Of a DNA stretch of 64,000 nucleotides, positions 1-9,082 are shown piece by piece. Below the pieces are notes generated by a model. The model had not been told where the DNA came from. It saw only the letters and a program-made list of their open reading frames with translations, and did not search any database. The position numbers were made by a program, and so were the translations under genes. The stretch is from Thomasclavelia spiroformis. GTDB taxonomy: Bacteria > Bacillota_I > Bacilli_A > Erysipelotrichales > Coprobacillaceae. Position 1 is the stretch's first letter, and every line of letters begins with the position of its first letter. The stretch is from positions 1 through 64,000 of the forward strand of contig JACJKV010000015.1 of NCBI GenBank assembly GCA_016901755.1, in the 5' to 3' direction.

Positions 1-62
1 GGGCTCGAACCGCTGACCCTCTGCTTGTAAGGCAGATGCTCTCCCAACTGAGCTAAACCTCC
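1..62 (-). tRNA. tRNA-Val (anticodon TAC), 3' end cut by the window
   Basis: Read on the minus strand, the acceptor half GGAGGTT is followed by a canonical D arm (TAGCTCAGTTGGGAGAGC). The anticodon stem-loop TCTGC-CTTACAA-GCAGA gives anticodon TAC (complement of 27-29). A variable loop and the start of the T arm (GGTTCGAGCCC) reach the window edge. The distal T stem and 3' acceptor strand lie outside the window. Confidence 0.93.
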
Positions 63-120
63 ATCTCAACGCTCATTTATATTATCATTTATATTTTATA
101 AAGTCAATACATGATAAAAA

Positions 121-146
121 AAAACCTGATTTTTTTATCAGGTTTT
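121..146 (-). terminator. Intrinsic terminator after pgi
   Basis: Perfect 10-bp stem AAAACCTGAT (121-130) with ATCAGGTTTT (137-146). On the minus strand it is followed by a long T run, so it ends the S1-domain gene/pgi transcript. Confidence 0.85.
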
Positions 147-152
147 CAGTTA

Positions 153-1433
153 TTAATAACCAGGTTTTCCTAGTAATTTAAACATATTCTTTTTGTATAC
201 TTCTACACCAGGCTGATTGAATGGATTGACACCTAAGAAATATACTGACATTGCACAAGACATTTCAAAGAAGTATACCATGTATCCAAAGCCATATGCT
301 GACATTTTATCTAAAGAAATAAGAATGTTAGGTACATTACCTGTATTAACATGAGCATCTACAGTTCCTTCGCAGGCTTTTTTGTTAACATAGTCTACTG
401 ATTTTCCTGCTAAATAATTTAAACCATCCAGATCATCAGGATCACTAGGAATGATGATATCACCATTAGGTTCTTTAACCTGGAAAATTGTTTCATACAA
501 TACTTTTGAACCTTCCTGAATGAACTGTCCCAAAGAGTGTAAATCAGTTGAGAATACTGCACTGTGAGGTAAGATACCTTTATCTTCTTTTCCTTCTGAT
601 TCACCGTACAACTGTTTCCACCATTCAGCTACATTGTTAAGCTGTAATTCATAAGTTACAAACATTTCAGCACTGTATCCCTGTTTGTTAAGTAACTGTC
701 TGGCAACACCATAACGATATGCGTCGTTAGTTTCGATGTTTGCATCATTGTATTTAACCATGGCATCTTTAGCACCTTTTAACATTTCATCAATGTCGAT
801 ACCCGCCATTGCAATAGGGAATAAACCAACAGCAGTTAAAACTGAATAACGACCACCAACATCATCAGGAACTACAAATGTTACATAACCTTCGTCGGTT
901 GCCAGTTTTTTAAGGGCACCTTTTGCTTTATCGGTTGTTGCTACGATTCTTTCGCGAGCTCCTTCTTTACCATATTTCTTCTCACACATTTCTTTAAAAA
1001 TTCTAAAAGAAATAGATGTTTCGGTAGTAGTACCTGATTTTGATATGACATTGATTGCAAAATCTTTATTTTCTATATATTTAGCTACCTGTTGAATATA
1101 ATTAGAAGAGAAAGTATTACCAACATAAATAATTTCTACTTTATCATCAGAATATAATCCATTGATGGCTTCAATTGCAGCACGAGCTCCTAAATATGAA
1201 CCACCAATACCACAAACTAATAAGACATCAACTTTTTCTCTTAATTCAGCAGCTGTTTTTTTCATTAATTCAACTTCTTCTTTGTCATAGTTTTCTGGAA
1301 GCTCTACCCATCCTAAGAAATCATTTCCAGCTCCAGTCTTGTTATGAATCATATCATGAATTTCAGCTACTTTATCTTTGTATGATCCTAAATCTTCTTT
1401 TAATTTTGCTTTTGATAAGTCTAAAGTAATCAT
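153..1433 (-). CDS. pgi: Glucose-6-phosphate isomerase
   Basis: Interconverts glucose 6-phosphate and fructose 6-phosphate in the cytoplasm, at the entry to glycolysis. The 426-aa product is full length for the short bacterial type. It shows the family blocks [11 protein letters not shown] near residue 75, [10 protein letters not shown] near 130, and [14 protein letters not shown] near 190. The start codon abuts the stop of the upstream S1-domain gene with no gap, and its Shine-Dalgarno GGAGG lies inside that gene. The two are therefore probably cotranscribed and translationally coupled. A strong terminator follows. Confidence 0.96.
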   Translation of the reverse strand: MITLDLSKAKLKEDLGSYKDKVAEIHDMIHNKTGAGNDFLGWVELPENYDKEEVELMKKTAAELREKVDVLLVCGIGGSYLGARAAIEAINGLYSDDKVEIIYVGNTFSSNYIQQVAKYIENKDFAINVISKSGTTTETSISFRIFKEMCEKKYGKEGARERIVATTDKAKGALKKLATDEGYVTFVVPDDVGGRYSVLTAVGLFPIAMAGIDIDEMLKGAKDAMVKYNDANIETNDAYRYGVARQLLNKQGYSAEMFVTYELQLNNVAEWWKQLYGESEGKEDKGILPHSAVFSTDLHSLGQFIQEGSKVLYETIFQVKEPNGDIIIPSDPDDLDGLNYLAGKSVDYVNKKACEGTVDAHVNTGNVPNILISLDKMSAYGFGYMVYFFEMSCAMSVYFLGVNPFNQPGVEVYKKNMFKLLGKPGY

Positions 1434-1811
1434 TTAGTTTTCCTCCAATATACCTTGTTTTAACCATTTTTGCATCGCATCTGCTAACGGCTTAAATCCT
1501 TTTGGGGTTTCAACAATAGGTTTACGTGGGTTTTTATATAAGACTTTTTTGTCTTTTCTACGAAAACGGTTATCTATTGCTTTTAAGCTTAATTTAGCGT
1601 GATTGCTTGTACGATCAAAATCTATGACTTTAACTCTAACCATATCATTTACATGAACATAACTGTCTATGCTTTTGACAAATTTATCAGATATTTCTGA
1701 TATATGTATCAATCCAGACGAGTTATCAGGTAAAAGTGCGAAAGCTCCATAGGGCTGAATACCAGTTATTTTGACATCTATGATATCTCCACGCTTTATA
1801 AGTTTTGTCAC
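1434..1811 (-). CDS. S1-domain RNA-binding protein (GSP13/CvfD-like)
   Basis: A 125-aa protein with one S1 OB-fold at about residues 5-75. The pattern GDIIDVKITGIQPYGAFALL and GLIHISEIS is typical of S1 domains. A basic tail follows (RFRRKDKK and onward). Small single-S1 proteins of this kind in Firmicutes (YugI/GSP13, CvfD) bind RNA or ribosomes and act as post-transcriptional stress regulators; that role is inferred here. The start is GTG at 1811, preceded by AGGTGA at good spacing. It is the first gene of a two-gene unit with pgi. Confidence 0.82.
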   Translation of the reverse strand: MTKLIKRGDIIDVKITGIQPYGAFALLPDNSSGLIHISEISDKFVKSIDSYVHVNDMVRVKVIDFDRTSNHAKLSLKAIDNRFRRKDKKVLYKNPRKPIVETPKGFKPLADAMQKWLKQGILEEN

Positions 1812-1942
1812 TTGATTTCACCTCTTATGAACTGATTATAACATATTTTTCATATATGTTGTATTTAATAATAAAAAATAATAAAATATAAATTGGAATT
1901 TGTGCTATAATATTATAGTTAAATGAAGCAAAGGAGTATATT

Positions 1943-2188
1943 ATGGAAAATATTGAAGAACAAATCGTTACTGTGATTAATAAATTAAGACCTTATCTGC
2001 AAAGAGATGGTGGTGACATTGAATTTGTTGAATTTAAAGAAGGAATTGTTTATGTAAAAATGCTAGGAGCCTGTGCGGGATGCAGCATGCTTGATGAAAC
2101 TTTAAAAGACGGAGTAGAACAGATTTTATTAGAAGAAGTTCCTGGTGTTATTGAAGTAAAAAATATTCTGTCGCCAGAATTATATTAA
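1943..2188 (+). CDS. NifU C-terminal-domain Fe-S scaffold protein
   Basis: An 81-aa protein consisting only of the NifU C-terminal (Nfu) domain: LRPYLQRDGGDIEFVEF, then the CAGC motif (GACAGCSML), whose two cysteines bind an Fe-S cluster in the family. Nfu proteins carry clusters to apo-enzymes; in a cell with Rnf and radical SAM enzymes that need is obvious, but the clients are not shown here. ATG at 1943 follows AAAGGAG. A TATAAT about 35 bases upstream is a likely -10 element. Confidence 0.9.
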   Translation: MENIEEQIVTVINKLRPYLQRDGGDIEFVEFKEGIVYVKMLGACAGCSMLDETLKDGVEQILLEEVPGVIEVKNILSPELY

Positions 2189-2246
2189 AATGAAACAAAT
2201 TTGACATAAAAAACAATAAAAAACATGATATAGTCATATTATGAAT

Positions 2247-2271
2247 ATATCTCTTGAAAAGTTAGAGATAT
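2247..2271 (+). other. Hairpin in the nifU-metK intergenic region
   Basis: An exact 8-bp inverted repeat, ATATCTCT (2247-2254) and AGAGATAT (2264-2271), with a 9-nt loop. No immediate T run follows, so it is not a convincing terminator. It sits 3' of a TTGACA at 2201 and 5' of a 37-aa ORF. Role unknown. Confidence 0.4.
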
Positions 2272-2343
2272 TGTAATATTATGTTTTTGTCTTTTTAATA
2301 TCATAATTTTTTTAATTCAACTCACACTAGAATTGGTGAGATT

Positions 2344-2457
2344 ATGGATGAAAAAAAACAGCAGCAAATCAAAATTGCACACATTCTGCAATACATTGGT
2401 TTGGAAGATGATCTGATAGAAAAAATGACATCATTAAAAAAAGAAGAATATAAATAA
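2344..2457 (+). CDS. Putative 37-aa small protein upstream of the SAM riboswitch
   Basis: ATG at 2344 opens a 37-codon frame starting MDEKKQQQIKIAHILQYIGL and ending in a lysine/glutamate-rich tail; stop TAA at 2455. GGTGAG lies five bases before the start as a modest ribosome site. The product would be a charged, soluble, mostly helical microprotein. It ends just before the riboswitch P1 stem, so it may be a separate gene between nifU and metK. I recognise no family. A chance ORF cannot be excluded. Confidence 0.4.
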   Translation: MDEKKQQQIKIAHILQYIGLEDDLIEKMTSLKKEEYK

Positions 2458-2462
2458 AAAAG

Positions 2463-2608
2463 TCTCTTATTAAGAATCCACTAGATGAAGATCGATGATG
2501 TGGTGGCAACCCTATATAATTAGAAGGTGCCTTAACTGAGCAAGTTTTTTTAATTCTTGAACAATAAGAGAAAGCTTCCTGAATGCTTTCTCTTTAGGAA
2601 GCTTTTTT
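2463..2608 (+). promoter_or_regulatory. SAM-I-type riboswitch with terminator/antiterminator, controlling metK
   Basis: P1 pairs TCTCTTAT (2463-2470) with ATAAGAGA (2564-2571). Between them lie SAM-clan landmarks: GATGA near 2494, GGCAACC near 2505, and AAGGTGC at 2524-2530. The switch is explicit. AAGAGAAAGC (2566-2575) can pair with GCTTTCTCTT (2585-2594) as an antiterminator. When P1 holds AAGAG, AAAGCTTCCT (2571-2580) is free to pair perfectly with AGGAAGCTTT (2596-2605), followed by T6, as a terminator. High S-adenosylmethionine would therefore switch metK off. Confidence 0.87.
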
Positions 2609-2628
2609 ATTTGTTGAGGAGGAAGACA

Positions 2629-3765
2629 ATGAACAACAAAGTATTATTTACATCAGAATCTGTATCTGAAGGGCATCCTGATAAAGTATGTGATCAAATC
2701 AGTGATGCTATTCTGGATGAGTGTTTGAAGCAGGATCCGCATTCAAGGGTTGCTTGTGAATGTTTTGCCACAACTGATCTTATTGTTATTGGTGGAGAGA
2801 TAACTACAAACGCACAAGTTGATTATGAACAGGTTGCCAGAGATGTTTTAAAAGACATCGGTTATGATGATGAAGATAAGGGGATGGATTATCGCACCTG
2901 TCAGATTAAAATTGTCATGGACAGTCAGTCAAGCGATATTGCTTTAGGTACTAACGAAGAAGTAGGTGGAGCAGGTGATCAGGGAATCATGTTTGGTTAT
3001 GCCTGCAAAGAAACCGAAGGGTATATGCCTTTGGCTATTTCGATTGCCCACCATCTGGTAAGATACGCTTCGGAATTAAGACGTTCTGGTGCATTCAAAT
3101 GGGCTAGACCGGATATGAAAGCGCAGGTTACTATGGATTACACTCATGATCAACCAGTCATTGAAACAATTTTAATGTCCATTCAGCATGATCCAGATTA
3201 CGATGACGAACAGTTTAAATCATTTGTTAAAACTCAGATCATGGATGAAGTCGTTAAAAAATATGGTTTTGGAACTGACTATAAAGTGCTGATCAATCCT
3301 ACTGGCCGTTTTGTTATTGGTGGTCCTCATGGTGATACAGGATTAACGGGAAGAAAAATTATCGTTGATACATATGGTGGTTATGCTCGTCATGGTGGGG
3401 GAGCCTTTTCTGGAAAAGATCCATCCAAAGTAGACCGATCTGCAGCATATATGGCTCGCTATATTGCAAAAAATATCGTAGCTGCAGGTATGTGTGATCA
3501 AATTGAGATTCAGTTATCTTATGCTATCGGAGTTAAAGAACCGACTTCAGTTTATGTTGATACTTTTGGCAGTGAAAAAGTAAGTCGTGATATTATTCTT
3601 GATGCTATTCATAATGAATTTGATCTGACACCAGCGGGAATTATCAAAACATTGAATCTGCAGTCTCCAATTTATCGTCAGACAGCAGCATATGGTCATT
3701 TTGGTAGAGCTCATCTGCCTTGGGAACAGTTGAACATGGTAGAAACTTTAAAAAAATATCTGTAA
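2629..3765 (+). CDS. metK: S-adenosylmethionine synthetase
   Basis: Makes S-adenosylmethionine from methionine and ATP in the cytoplasm. The 378-aa protein begins MNNKVLFTSESVSEGHPDKVCDQ, with the GHPDK ATP-binding motif near residue 16. It also has GAGDQGIMFGYA and the glycine-rich GGGAFSGKDPSKVDRSAAY. ATG at 2629 is chosen because GAGGAGG lies nine bases upstream; an in-frame upstream extension would start inside the riboswitch terminator. The SAM riboswitch just upstream gives feedback control. Confidence 0.97.
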   Translation: MNNKVLFTSESVSEGHPDKVCDQISDAILDECLKQDPHSRVACECFATTDLIVIGGEITTNAQVDYEQVARDVLKDIGYDDEDKGMDYRTCQIKIVMDSQSSDIALGTNEEVGGAGDQGIMFGYACKETEGYMPLAISIAHHLVRYASELRRSGAFKWARPDMKAQVTMDYTHDQPVIETILMSIQHDPDYDDEQFKSFVKTQIMDEVVKKYGFGTDYKVLINPTGRFVIGGPHGDTGLTGRKIIVDTYGGYARHGGGAFSGKDPSKVDRSAAYMARYIAKNIVAAGMCDQIEIQLSYAIGVKEPTSVYVDTFGSEKVSRDIILDAIHNEFDLTPAGIIKTLNLQSPIYRQTAAYGHFGRAHLPWEQLNMVETLKKYL

Positions 3766-3792
3766 AAAAGCTTGAGATTATCGAGCTTTTTT
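3766..3792 (+). terminator. Intrinsic terminator after metK
   Basis: The stem AAAAGCTTGA with TCGAGCTTTT, one G-T pair, loop GATTA, then a T run, starts immediately after the metK stop. Confidence 0.8.
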
Positions 3793-3887
3793 ATTTGTGT
3801 TGTTTTTTAGGATCATTTTTTTGATAATTCAAGTATAAATTTTTTTGGAGATATAGTATAATATAAATAATTAAAGGAGGAATTATT

Positions 3888-4418
3888 ATGAAAATCACAT
3901 TAAGAGGAAAAAACATTGAAATCACTGACGCTATTGAAAAAAAAGTTGGTGATAAGCTATCAAAATTAGATAAGTATTTTATTGTTAGCGAAAATGTGGA
4001 AGCCAAAGTATTAGTAAGAACTTATCCTTACGGACAAAAAATTGAAGTCACAATTCCTACTGAATATGTACTTTTGAGAGCAGAAGTTGTAGAAGATGAT
4101 TTGTATAATGCCATTGATTTGGTTATTGACAAATTAGAAGGGCAAATCAGAAAGTATAAAACCAGATTGAATAGAAAATCTAAAGATAATAAGTTAGCTT
4201 TTAATATTGCTTCAATTGAACCATTGGAAGATGAAGAGGAAGATGTTTTAGTTAAAACAAAAACAATTAATCCAAAACCTATGGATATGGAAGAAGCAAT
4301 TATGCAAATGGAATTAATTGGTCATTCTTTCTTTGTATATCGTGATACTGAAACTGATTCAATCAGTATCGTTTATCGTCGTAATGATGGTGATTATGGT
4401 CTTATTGAAACAGAATAA
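3888..4418 (+). CDS. hpf: Ribosome hibernation-promoting factor, long form
   Basis: A 176-aa long-form HPF. Residues 1-95 are the ribosome-binding beta-alpha fold (KITLRGKNIEITDAIEKKVGDKLSKLDKY). A charged linker follows. Residues about 120-175 form the C-terminal domain (MEEAIMQMELIGHSFFVYRD...VYRRNDGDYGLIE) that dimerises 70S ribosomes into inactive 100S particles in Firmicutes. ATG at 3888 follows AAAGGAGGAATTATT. A TATAAT at 3857-3862 is the likely -10. It is monocistronic, bounded by terminators on both sides. Confidence 0.95.
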   Translation: MKITLRGKNIEITDAIEKKVGDKLSKLDKYFIVSENVEAKVLVRTYPYGQKIEVTIPTEYVLLRAEVVEDDLYNAIDLVIDKLEGQIRKYKTRLNRKSKDNKLAFNIASIEPLEDEEEDVLVKTKTINPKPMDMEEAIMQMELIGHSFFVYRDTETDSISIVYRRNDGDYGLIETE

Positions 4419-4473
4419 TCAATTGATATTACTAGACAATTCAATGAATAATGCTATTATTCATTACTGATAT

Positions 4474-4509
4474 AAAAAGGTTTATTTCATCATGAAGTAA
4501 ACCTTTTAT
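4474..4509. terminator. Shared terminator between hpf and the radical SAM gene
   Basis: AAAAGGTTTA (4475-4484) pairs with TAAACCTTTT (4498-4507). A/T runs on both sides make it usable from either strand; the genes converge here. Confidence 0.75.
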
Positions 4510-4513
4510 TATT

Positions 4514-5449
4514 TTATTTGACAAGATCACCCTGATATATGTTATCGGCTTTCATTTTTTTATCAATATCATTGATAATGGTCACTTTTTTTATAGACCA
4601 CAATGGAGCAATCAGATCGGATACTTTACCATCCCCGGTAAGACGTTCAATTACAACGTATTCAGGAATATAGCGAAGCTGCTGAACTACTAAATCAATA
4701 TATTCTTCACGAGAAAGCATAGAGAATTTACCGGCATCATACATTTTTTCTAAAACAGTATTTTTGATAACATAAAGCATATGGATCTTGATCGCCTGGA
4801 TATCTAACTGACCAACTGTTTTTGCTGTTTCGATCATCATTTCTTTGGTTTCACCGGGTAAACCGTTGATAATGTGTACACAAACATCTAGATTGTATTT
4901 TCTAAGCAGATTGAGGCCATCCAAGAATTCCTGAAAACTGTGCCCACGATTAATAAGGTGGCTTGTCTTTTCATGAATGGTCTGCAATCCCAGTTCGATG
5001 TAAATGTCTTTTTGATGGTTGATAGCAGCAAGATAACGGACCGTTTCTTCATCAAGACAGTCTGGTCTGGTAGCCAAGGCGATTCCTTTGACCTGTTCAT
5101 TTTCTAAAAATGGTTTGATCATATTTTTGATTTTAGACAAGGGACCATAGGTGTTTGTATTAGCCTGAAAATAGGCAATAAAGGCACATTGTGGCCATTT
5201 TTTTTTCATCACGGCAGATATTTTTTCAAATTGTGATTCAAGAGAATCGTTGATATTACCTGCATAATCACCTGAACCACTGGAACTGCAGAAGATGCAT
5301 CCACCCCATCCTTTGGTTCCATCGCGGTTAGGACAGGTAAAATCAGCATTTAAAGCAACTTTAGCTACTTTCTGATGGTATTTATTTTTTAAATAATAAT
5401 TATAAGTATGATAGCGCTTGTTATCTAAACTGTATTTAAATCTGTTCAT
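4514..5449 (-). CDS. TIGR01212-family radical SAM protein (YhcC/YtqA-like)
   Basis: A 311-aa cytosolic radical SAM enzyme. The cluster-binding cysteines are C39, C51 and C54 in CPNRDGTKGWGGCIFC, the pattern of the YhcC/YtqA family. Further family blocks are ALATRPDCLDEETVRYL and ELGLQTIHEKTSHLINRGH. The biochemical reaction of this family is not well established, so none is given. The start at 5449 is divergent from the ABC gene at 5490, with only 40 bases between them. Confidence 0.88.
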   Translation of the reverse strand: MNRFKYSLDNKRYHTYNYYLKNKYHQKVAKVALNADFTCPNRDGTKGWGGCIFCSSSGSGDYAGNINDSLESQFEKISAVMKKKWPQCAFIAYFQANTNTYGPLSKIKNMIKPFLENEQVKGIALATRPDCLDEETVRYLAAINHQKDIYIELGLQTIHEKTSHLINRGHSFQEFLDGLNLLRKYNLDVCVHIINGLPGETKEMMIETAKTVGQLDIQAIKIHMLYVIKNTVLEKMYDAGKFSMLSREEYIDLVVQQLRYIPEYVVIERLTGDGKVSDLIAPLWSIKKVTIINDIDKKMKADNIYQGDLVK

Positions 5450-5489
5450 TATTTATCACCACAGCTATTATAGCAAAGGAGGATCAAAA

Positions 5490-7244
5490 GTGTCTTTAGA
5501 AATTAAAAATCTTTCTAAAATAATTCATCTGAAAAATTCCCAAAACAGCCTGTTTGAAAATATCAGTATTTCTTTTCCAGAAAGTGGAATGATAGGGGTG
5601 ACTGGAAAAAGCGGATGTGGAAAGACATCTTTACTGCATATTATTGCTGGAATCGATCAAGATTATCAGGGACAGGTGCTCATTGATCGTAAAGATATAC
5701 GGTATTTACCAGATTATACACGACAATACATCGCGATGGTTTATCAGAATTATCGACTGTTTGATTTTTTAAATGTATACGAAAACTGTCTTATTTTCAA
5801 TAAATTAAAAGGTTTGGAAATTCCTCGAAAAGAAGTAGAAAAACTGCTGACCATATTTGATCTGCAGTCAGTCAGAAATAAAAAGCCCGCGCAGTTATCA
5901 GGAGGACAGAAACAAAAGGTAGCCCTGGTTAGGGCTTTGCTGACTAAATGTCCGATTATTCTGTGTGATGAACCTACGGGCGCTTTAAACACTGAAAATA
6001 AAATTCTGGTATATCAGTATCTTAAAAAATACAGTAAAACTCATCTGATCATTATTGTCAGTCATGATTTGCGCATAAAGGATTATTGTGACTATATTAT
6101 TGATTTTCAACAACTGCAAAATGACTATGTATTTCCATGTCAGAAATATCATTTTTATAAAGGACAGCCGTTTTATAAAAATTATTCGCTTTTTAAAGAA
6201 AGTCTTAAAATGCTGTGGTTTGAAAAAACTAAATTAATAATTATTTTTTTATCACAGATCCTGCTGTTTATGACAATTACATTGCTGATCAGTGGTATTC
6301 AGGGATTAAAGAATAATTATTCAAAAATGCATCAAACAGAAATAAATAACCAGCTGATATATATATCCAAGAAAAACAAGGATGCGTTTTCTAATGAGGA
6401 ACTGACCAAACTGCATGCTCATTATCAGTATCTGTTAGAAGCCGGAAAAATCAGAAATGTTGATTATTTTCAGTCGTCGCCTATAGAAAGCAAAATGAAA
6501 GAAAATGAAGTCATTGTTAATCAGGCTTTTTATCAGATAAATGACAGTAGAAAAATCAAATATACGGTATTGAATAATGAATTTTTGCTGAATATTAAAA
6601 GAATTATTGATGATGGTTATGAAGAACCGATCATTTATTATTCGTCTTCATCCTTACCTGAAAAGCTGAAGGTTTTAACTGTCGATCTTACTACCTGTTA
6701 TCATTTTACAGATGACTATCTTCAGGTATCTGCTTATATTGATGCGTTGGATTCACAATATGAAGGAATCTGTTTTGTCGAGCAGAAATATGAAGCTTAT
6801 GAGCAATTGATTGAGTTTAGTCAGATGGTTTGTCTGATTTTTGTTGGTCTTTGTGTTGTAATCGTGATAGTTTTAATGTTTTTTGTATTGTTATCAATGT
6901 TTTTGGAATTGCAGAAATATTACGTGATCTTTTTAAGTAATGGCATGAGTTTTTATCGTTATTATTTGTTCATTTTTAAAAAAATACTTCTGATTTGCTT
7001 AAATAATGCTTTTTTTTCATCTGTTTTTTGTATTGTGATGCTTTTTCTGGCAAAAACCTTTGATTTGTCGCAGGTTTTGCTAGGTATTTCAGATATATTT
7101 TTATTTCCGGTTATTCTTGGTACACCGTATGCATTATATTTCATATATGGTCTGTTTTATTGTGGAATTGGTTTAATACTGTTTGTCATCATGGCTGCTC
7201 ATTTAAAAAGAATTAATCTTATTAGAATTTTAAGGGAGGAATAA
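5490..7244 (+). CDS. ABC transporter, fused ATPase and FtsX/MacB-like permease (first of a pair)
   Basis: A 584-aa fusion. The ATPase domain covers about residues 1-215: Walker A GKSGCGKT, Q-loop VYQNY, signature LSGGQKQKVALVRAL, Walker B IILCDEPTGAL, switch VSHD. Then come one membrane segment, a roughly 150-residue extracytoplasmic region and three more segments, the FtsX/MacB layout. The GTG start at 5490 is chosen for AAAGGAGG eight bases upstream. In the D-loop, the usual Asp is Asn (GALNTENK). It lies 1 base before a similar gene, so the two probably form a heterodimer. The substrate is not evident; family members export peptides or respond to antimicrobials. Confidence 0.85.
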   Translation: MSLEIKNLSKIIHLKNSQNSLFENISISFPESGMIGVTGKSGCGKTSLLHIIAGIDQDYQGQVLIDRKDIRYLPDYTRQYIAMVYQNYRLFDFLNVYENCLIFNKLKGLEIPRKEVEKLLTIFDLQSVRNKKPAQLSGGQKQKVALVRALLTKCPIILCDEPTGALNTENKILVYQYLKKYSKTHLIIIVSHDLRIKDYCDYIIDFQQLQNDYVFPCQKYHFYKGQPFYKNYSLFKESLKMLWFEKTKLIIIFLSQILLFMTITLLISGIQGLKNNYSKMHQTEINNQLIYISKKNKDAFSNEELTKLHAHYQYLLEAGKIRNVDYFQSSPIESKMKENEVIVNQAFYQINDSRKIKYTVLNNEFLLNIKRIIDDGYEEPIIYYSSSSLPEKLKVLTVDLTTCYHFTDDYLQVSAYIDALDSQYEGICFVEQKYEAYEQLIEFSQMVCLIFVGLCVVIVIVLMFFVLLSMFLELQKYYVIFLSNGMSFYRYYLFIFKKILLICLNNAFFSSVFCIVMLFLAKTFDLSQVLLGISDIFLFPVILGTPYALYFIYGLFYCGIGLILFVIMAAHLKRINLIRILREE

Positions 7245-7245
7245 T

Positions 7246-9069
7246 ATGCTGGAATTGATTAATGTGACAAAACAATATGAACACCAGGTTTTAGATCACA
7301 TATCAGTGCGTTTTCCATCGACAGGTCTGGTAATCATCGTAGGAGAAAGTGCCTGTGGGAAAAGTACGTTGCTTCATATTATAGGAGGACTTGATCTTCA
7401 CTATGAAGGGCAGGTTCTATTTCAGAATCAGGATATCAGGACAATCAGAAATTATATTAAAAAGCATGTTGGGTTTATTTTTCAGAATATTTATCTGATT
7501 GATGAAATGACGGTAAAGGATAATAGCCTGTTGGCTTCATTTTTTAAAAAGATAAGGTTAAATTCGCTAAAAACACTCTTAAAAAAACTGCATCTGACTT
7601 CCTTATATCATGAAAAAGCAGCTGGTCTTTCAGGTGGTGAAAAACAAAGAACTGCTATTATGAGAACTTTTTTAGCTGATAATTCACTGATTTTATGCGA
7701 TGAACCAACAGGTTCATTAGACCAGGAAAACAGTGAGCAGGTTTTTACGCTGCTGCATGAGTTGTCACGTGACCGTTTGGTCATTGTTGTCAGTCATGAT
7801 CTGGATATGGCAAAAAAATATGGTCAATATATTTATGTTATGGCTGATGGTAAACTGCATCTGAAGAAAAAGAAAAAAGCTCAATGTGTAATCCAACAGG
7901 AAAAAAAGAAGAAGAAATCTTTTATCTATCTGATGATTAAATTTTTTCGTTTATCATTTAAAAGTAATTTGCTTTTAATTCAGATTATCTTTATTGCTTT
8001 TTTATCGATTCTATTAACTTTTACTTTAATGGATGCTTCACATCAGCAGATACAGAAGAAAATTGAACAGATCATTCCTTCAACTACCATTGCTGGCAAG
8101 AAAAAGAATAATCAGTCTTTATCCGTTGATGATCTCAAACAGTTAGATGAGGATTATATTTTATATCGTTGCATGGAATACAGTGATATTGAGCTGATAG
8201 GACTATCATTAGAAGATGATCCTCTTACACAGCAGATTTTTTATGTATCAGATTACTCCCAGCGGTTAAATAGTGATATTATTCAAGGAAAAAAGATCCA
8301 AAACAGTGATGAGATCGTTTTAAGCAGGAATACATATGATGATCTTTGTCAGCAGTTTCAGTGTAGTTCTTTGATAGATAAAGAAATTAATATTATTTTT
8401 CAAAACAGTCAAAAATCAGCAACCAAAGCAGTAAAGATCGTAGGAGTCAGCAATCAGAATACAGCGCTGTCAACAGTTTATCTTGAAGAATATGCTTATA
8501 GTTCTTTCTGTCAGGAACTTTTTGCCATAGACAAGGGAGATTTATGCCTGCTGCAAATTGAAAATATTCATTATTTTGATAAACTGAAACAGGATCATCC
8601 ATTATTTGATTTTCAGATTGCCAATACGGGGCTGACTTCTTCAATAGATGAAAAAATGCAACAGCTGGAAGCCATCTTAATAGGTTTTAGCTTTCTGCTG
8701 GCCATCAGTTCCTGTTTTTTGCTGGGGGAAGTTTTCTATCTGAATGTCATTAAAAGACAGAAACTCTTTGCAATATTTAAATCTTTTGGTGCCAGTGCTG
8801 TTGAGATTTCTTTGTTAGTCATATCTCAGGGAATGATGATTGGAATTATTGCCTTTTTACAGGCAGTTTTTATGTTAAAAAGGGGATTAGAGCTTTTGAA
8901 TCAAATTGTCAATGAATACGTGATGAATTCTAAAGAACCGGTTTTTATTATGAATTATCAGATGATATCGTTGACGTTTTTGATAGCTATACTTTTAATG
9001 ATCTTATGTTGTCTGATTCCAGTTATTAAAGCTAATAAGATAGATATTATAGATGGTTTAAAAGGATAA
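7246..9069 (+). CDS. ABC transporter, fused ATPase and FtsX/MacB-like permease (second of a pair)
   Basis: A 607-aa partner of the preceding protein with the same order: ATPase (Walker A GESACGKST, Q-loop IFQN, LSGGEKQRTAIMRT, LILCDEPTGSLD, VSHD), a lysine-rich linker near residue 210 (KKKKKAQ...KKKKK), one membrane segment near 240, a soluble domain, then three C-terminal membrane segments. Its D-loop Asp is intact, unlike its partner. GGGAGG precedes the ATG at 7246. No sensor kinase or peptide gene is adjacent, so function is open: macrolide/peptide efflux or antimicrobial-peptide resistance are guesses from family. Confidence 0.85.
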   Translation: MLELINVTKQYEHQVLDHISVRFPSTGLVIIVGESACGKSTLLHIIGGLDLHYEGQVLFQNQDIRTIRNYIKKHVGFIFQNIYLIDEMTVKDNSLLASFFKKIRLNSLKTLLKKLHLTSLYHEKAAGLSGGEKQRTAIMRTFLADNSLILCDEPTGSLDQENSEQVFTLLHELSRDRLVIVVSHDLDMAKKYGQYIYVMADGKLHLKKKKKAQCVIQQEKKKKKSFIYLMIKFFRLSFKSNLLLIQIIFIAFLSILLTFTLMDASHQQIQKKIEQIIPSTTIAGKKKNNQSLSVDDLKQLDEDYILYRCMEYSDIELIGLSLEDDPLTQQIFYVSDYSQRLNSDIIQGKKIQNSDEIVLSRNTYDDLCQQFQCSSLIDKEINIIFQNSQKSATKAVKIVGVSNQNTALSTVYLEEYAYSSFCQELFAIDKGDLCLLQIENIHYFDKLKQDHPLFDFQIANTGLTSSIDEKMQQLEAILIGFSFLLAISSCFLLGEVFYLNVIKRQKLFAIFKSFGASAVEISLLVISQGMMIGIIAFLQAVFMLKRGLELLNQIVNEYVMNSKEPVFIMNYQMISLTFLIAILLMILCCLIPVIKANKIDIIDGLKG

Positions 9070-9082
9070 TGATTTATTTTTA

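Noticed and set aside
153-1433. Plus-strand and alternative-frame ORFs inside pgi and similar shadows elsewhere (for example in leuS, rnfC and hemC)
   Set aside because: They lie antisense or out of frame to well-supported genes and show low-complexity composition without family motifs.
5418-5489. Longer N-terminus for the first ABC fusion
   Set aside because: Would overlap the divergent radical SAM gene; GTG 5490 has a strong ribosome site and begins in phase with ATPase homology.
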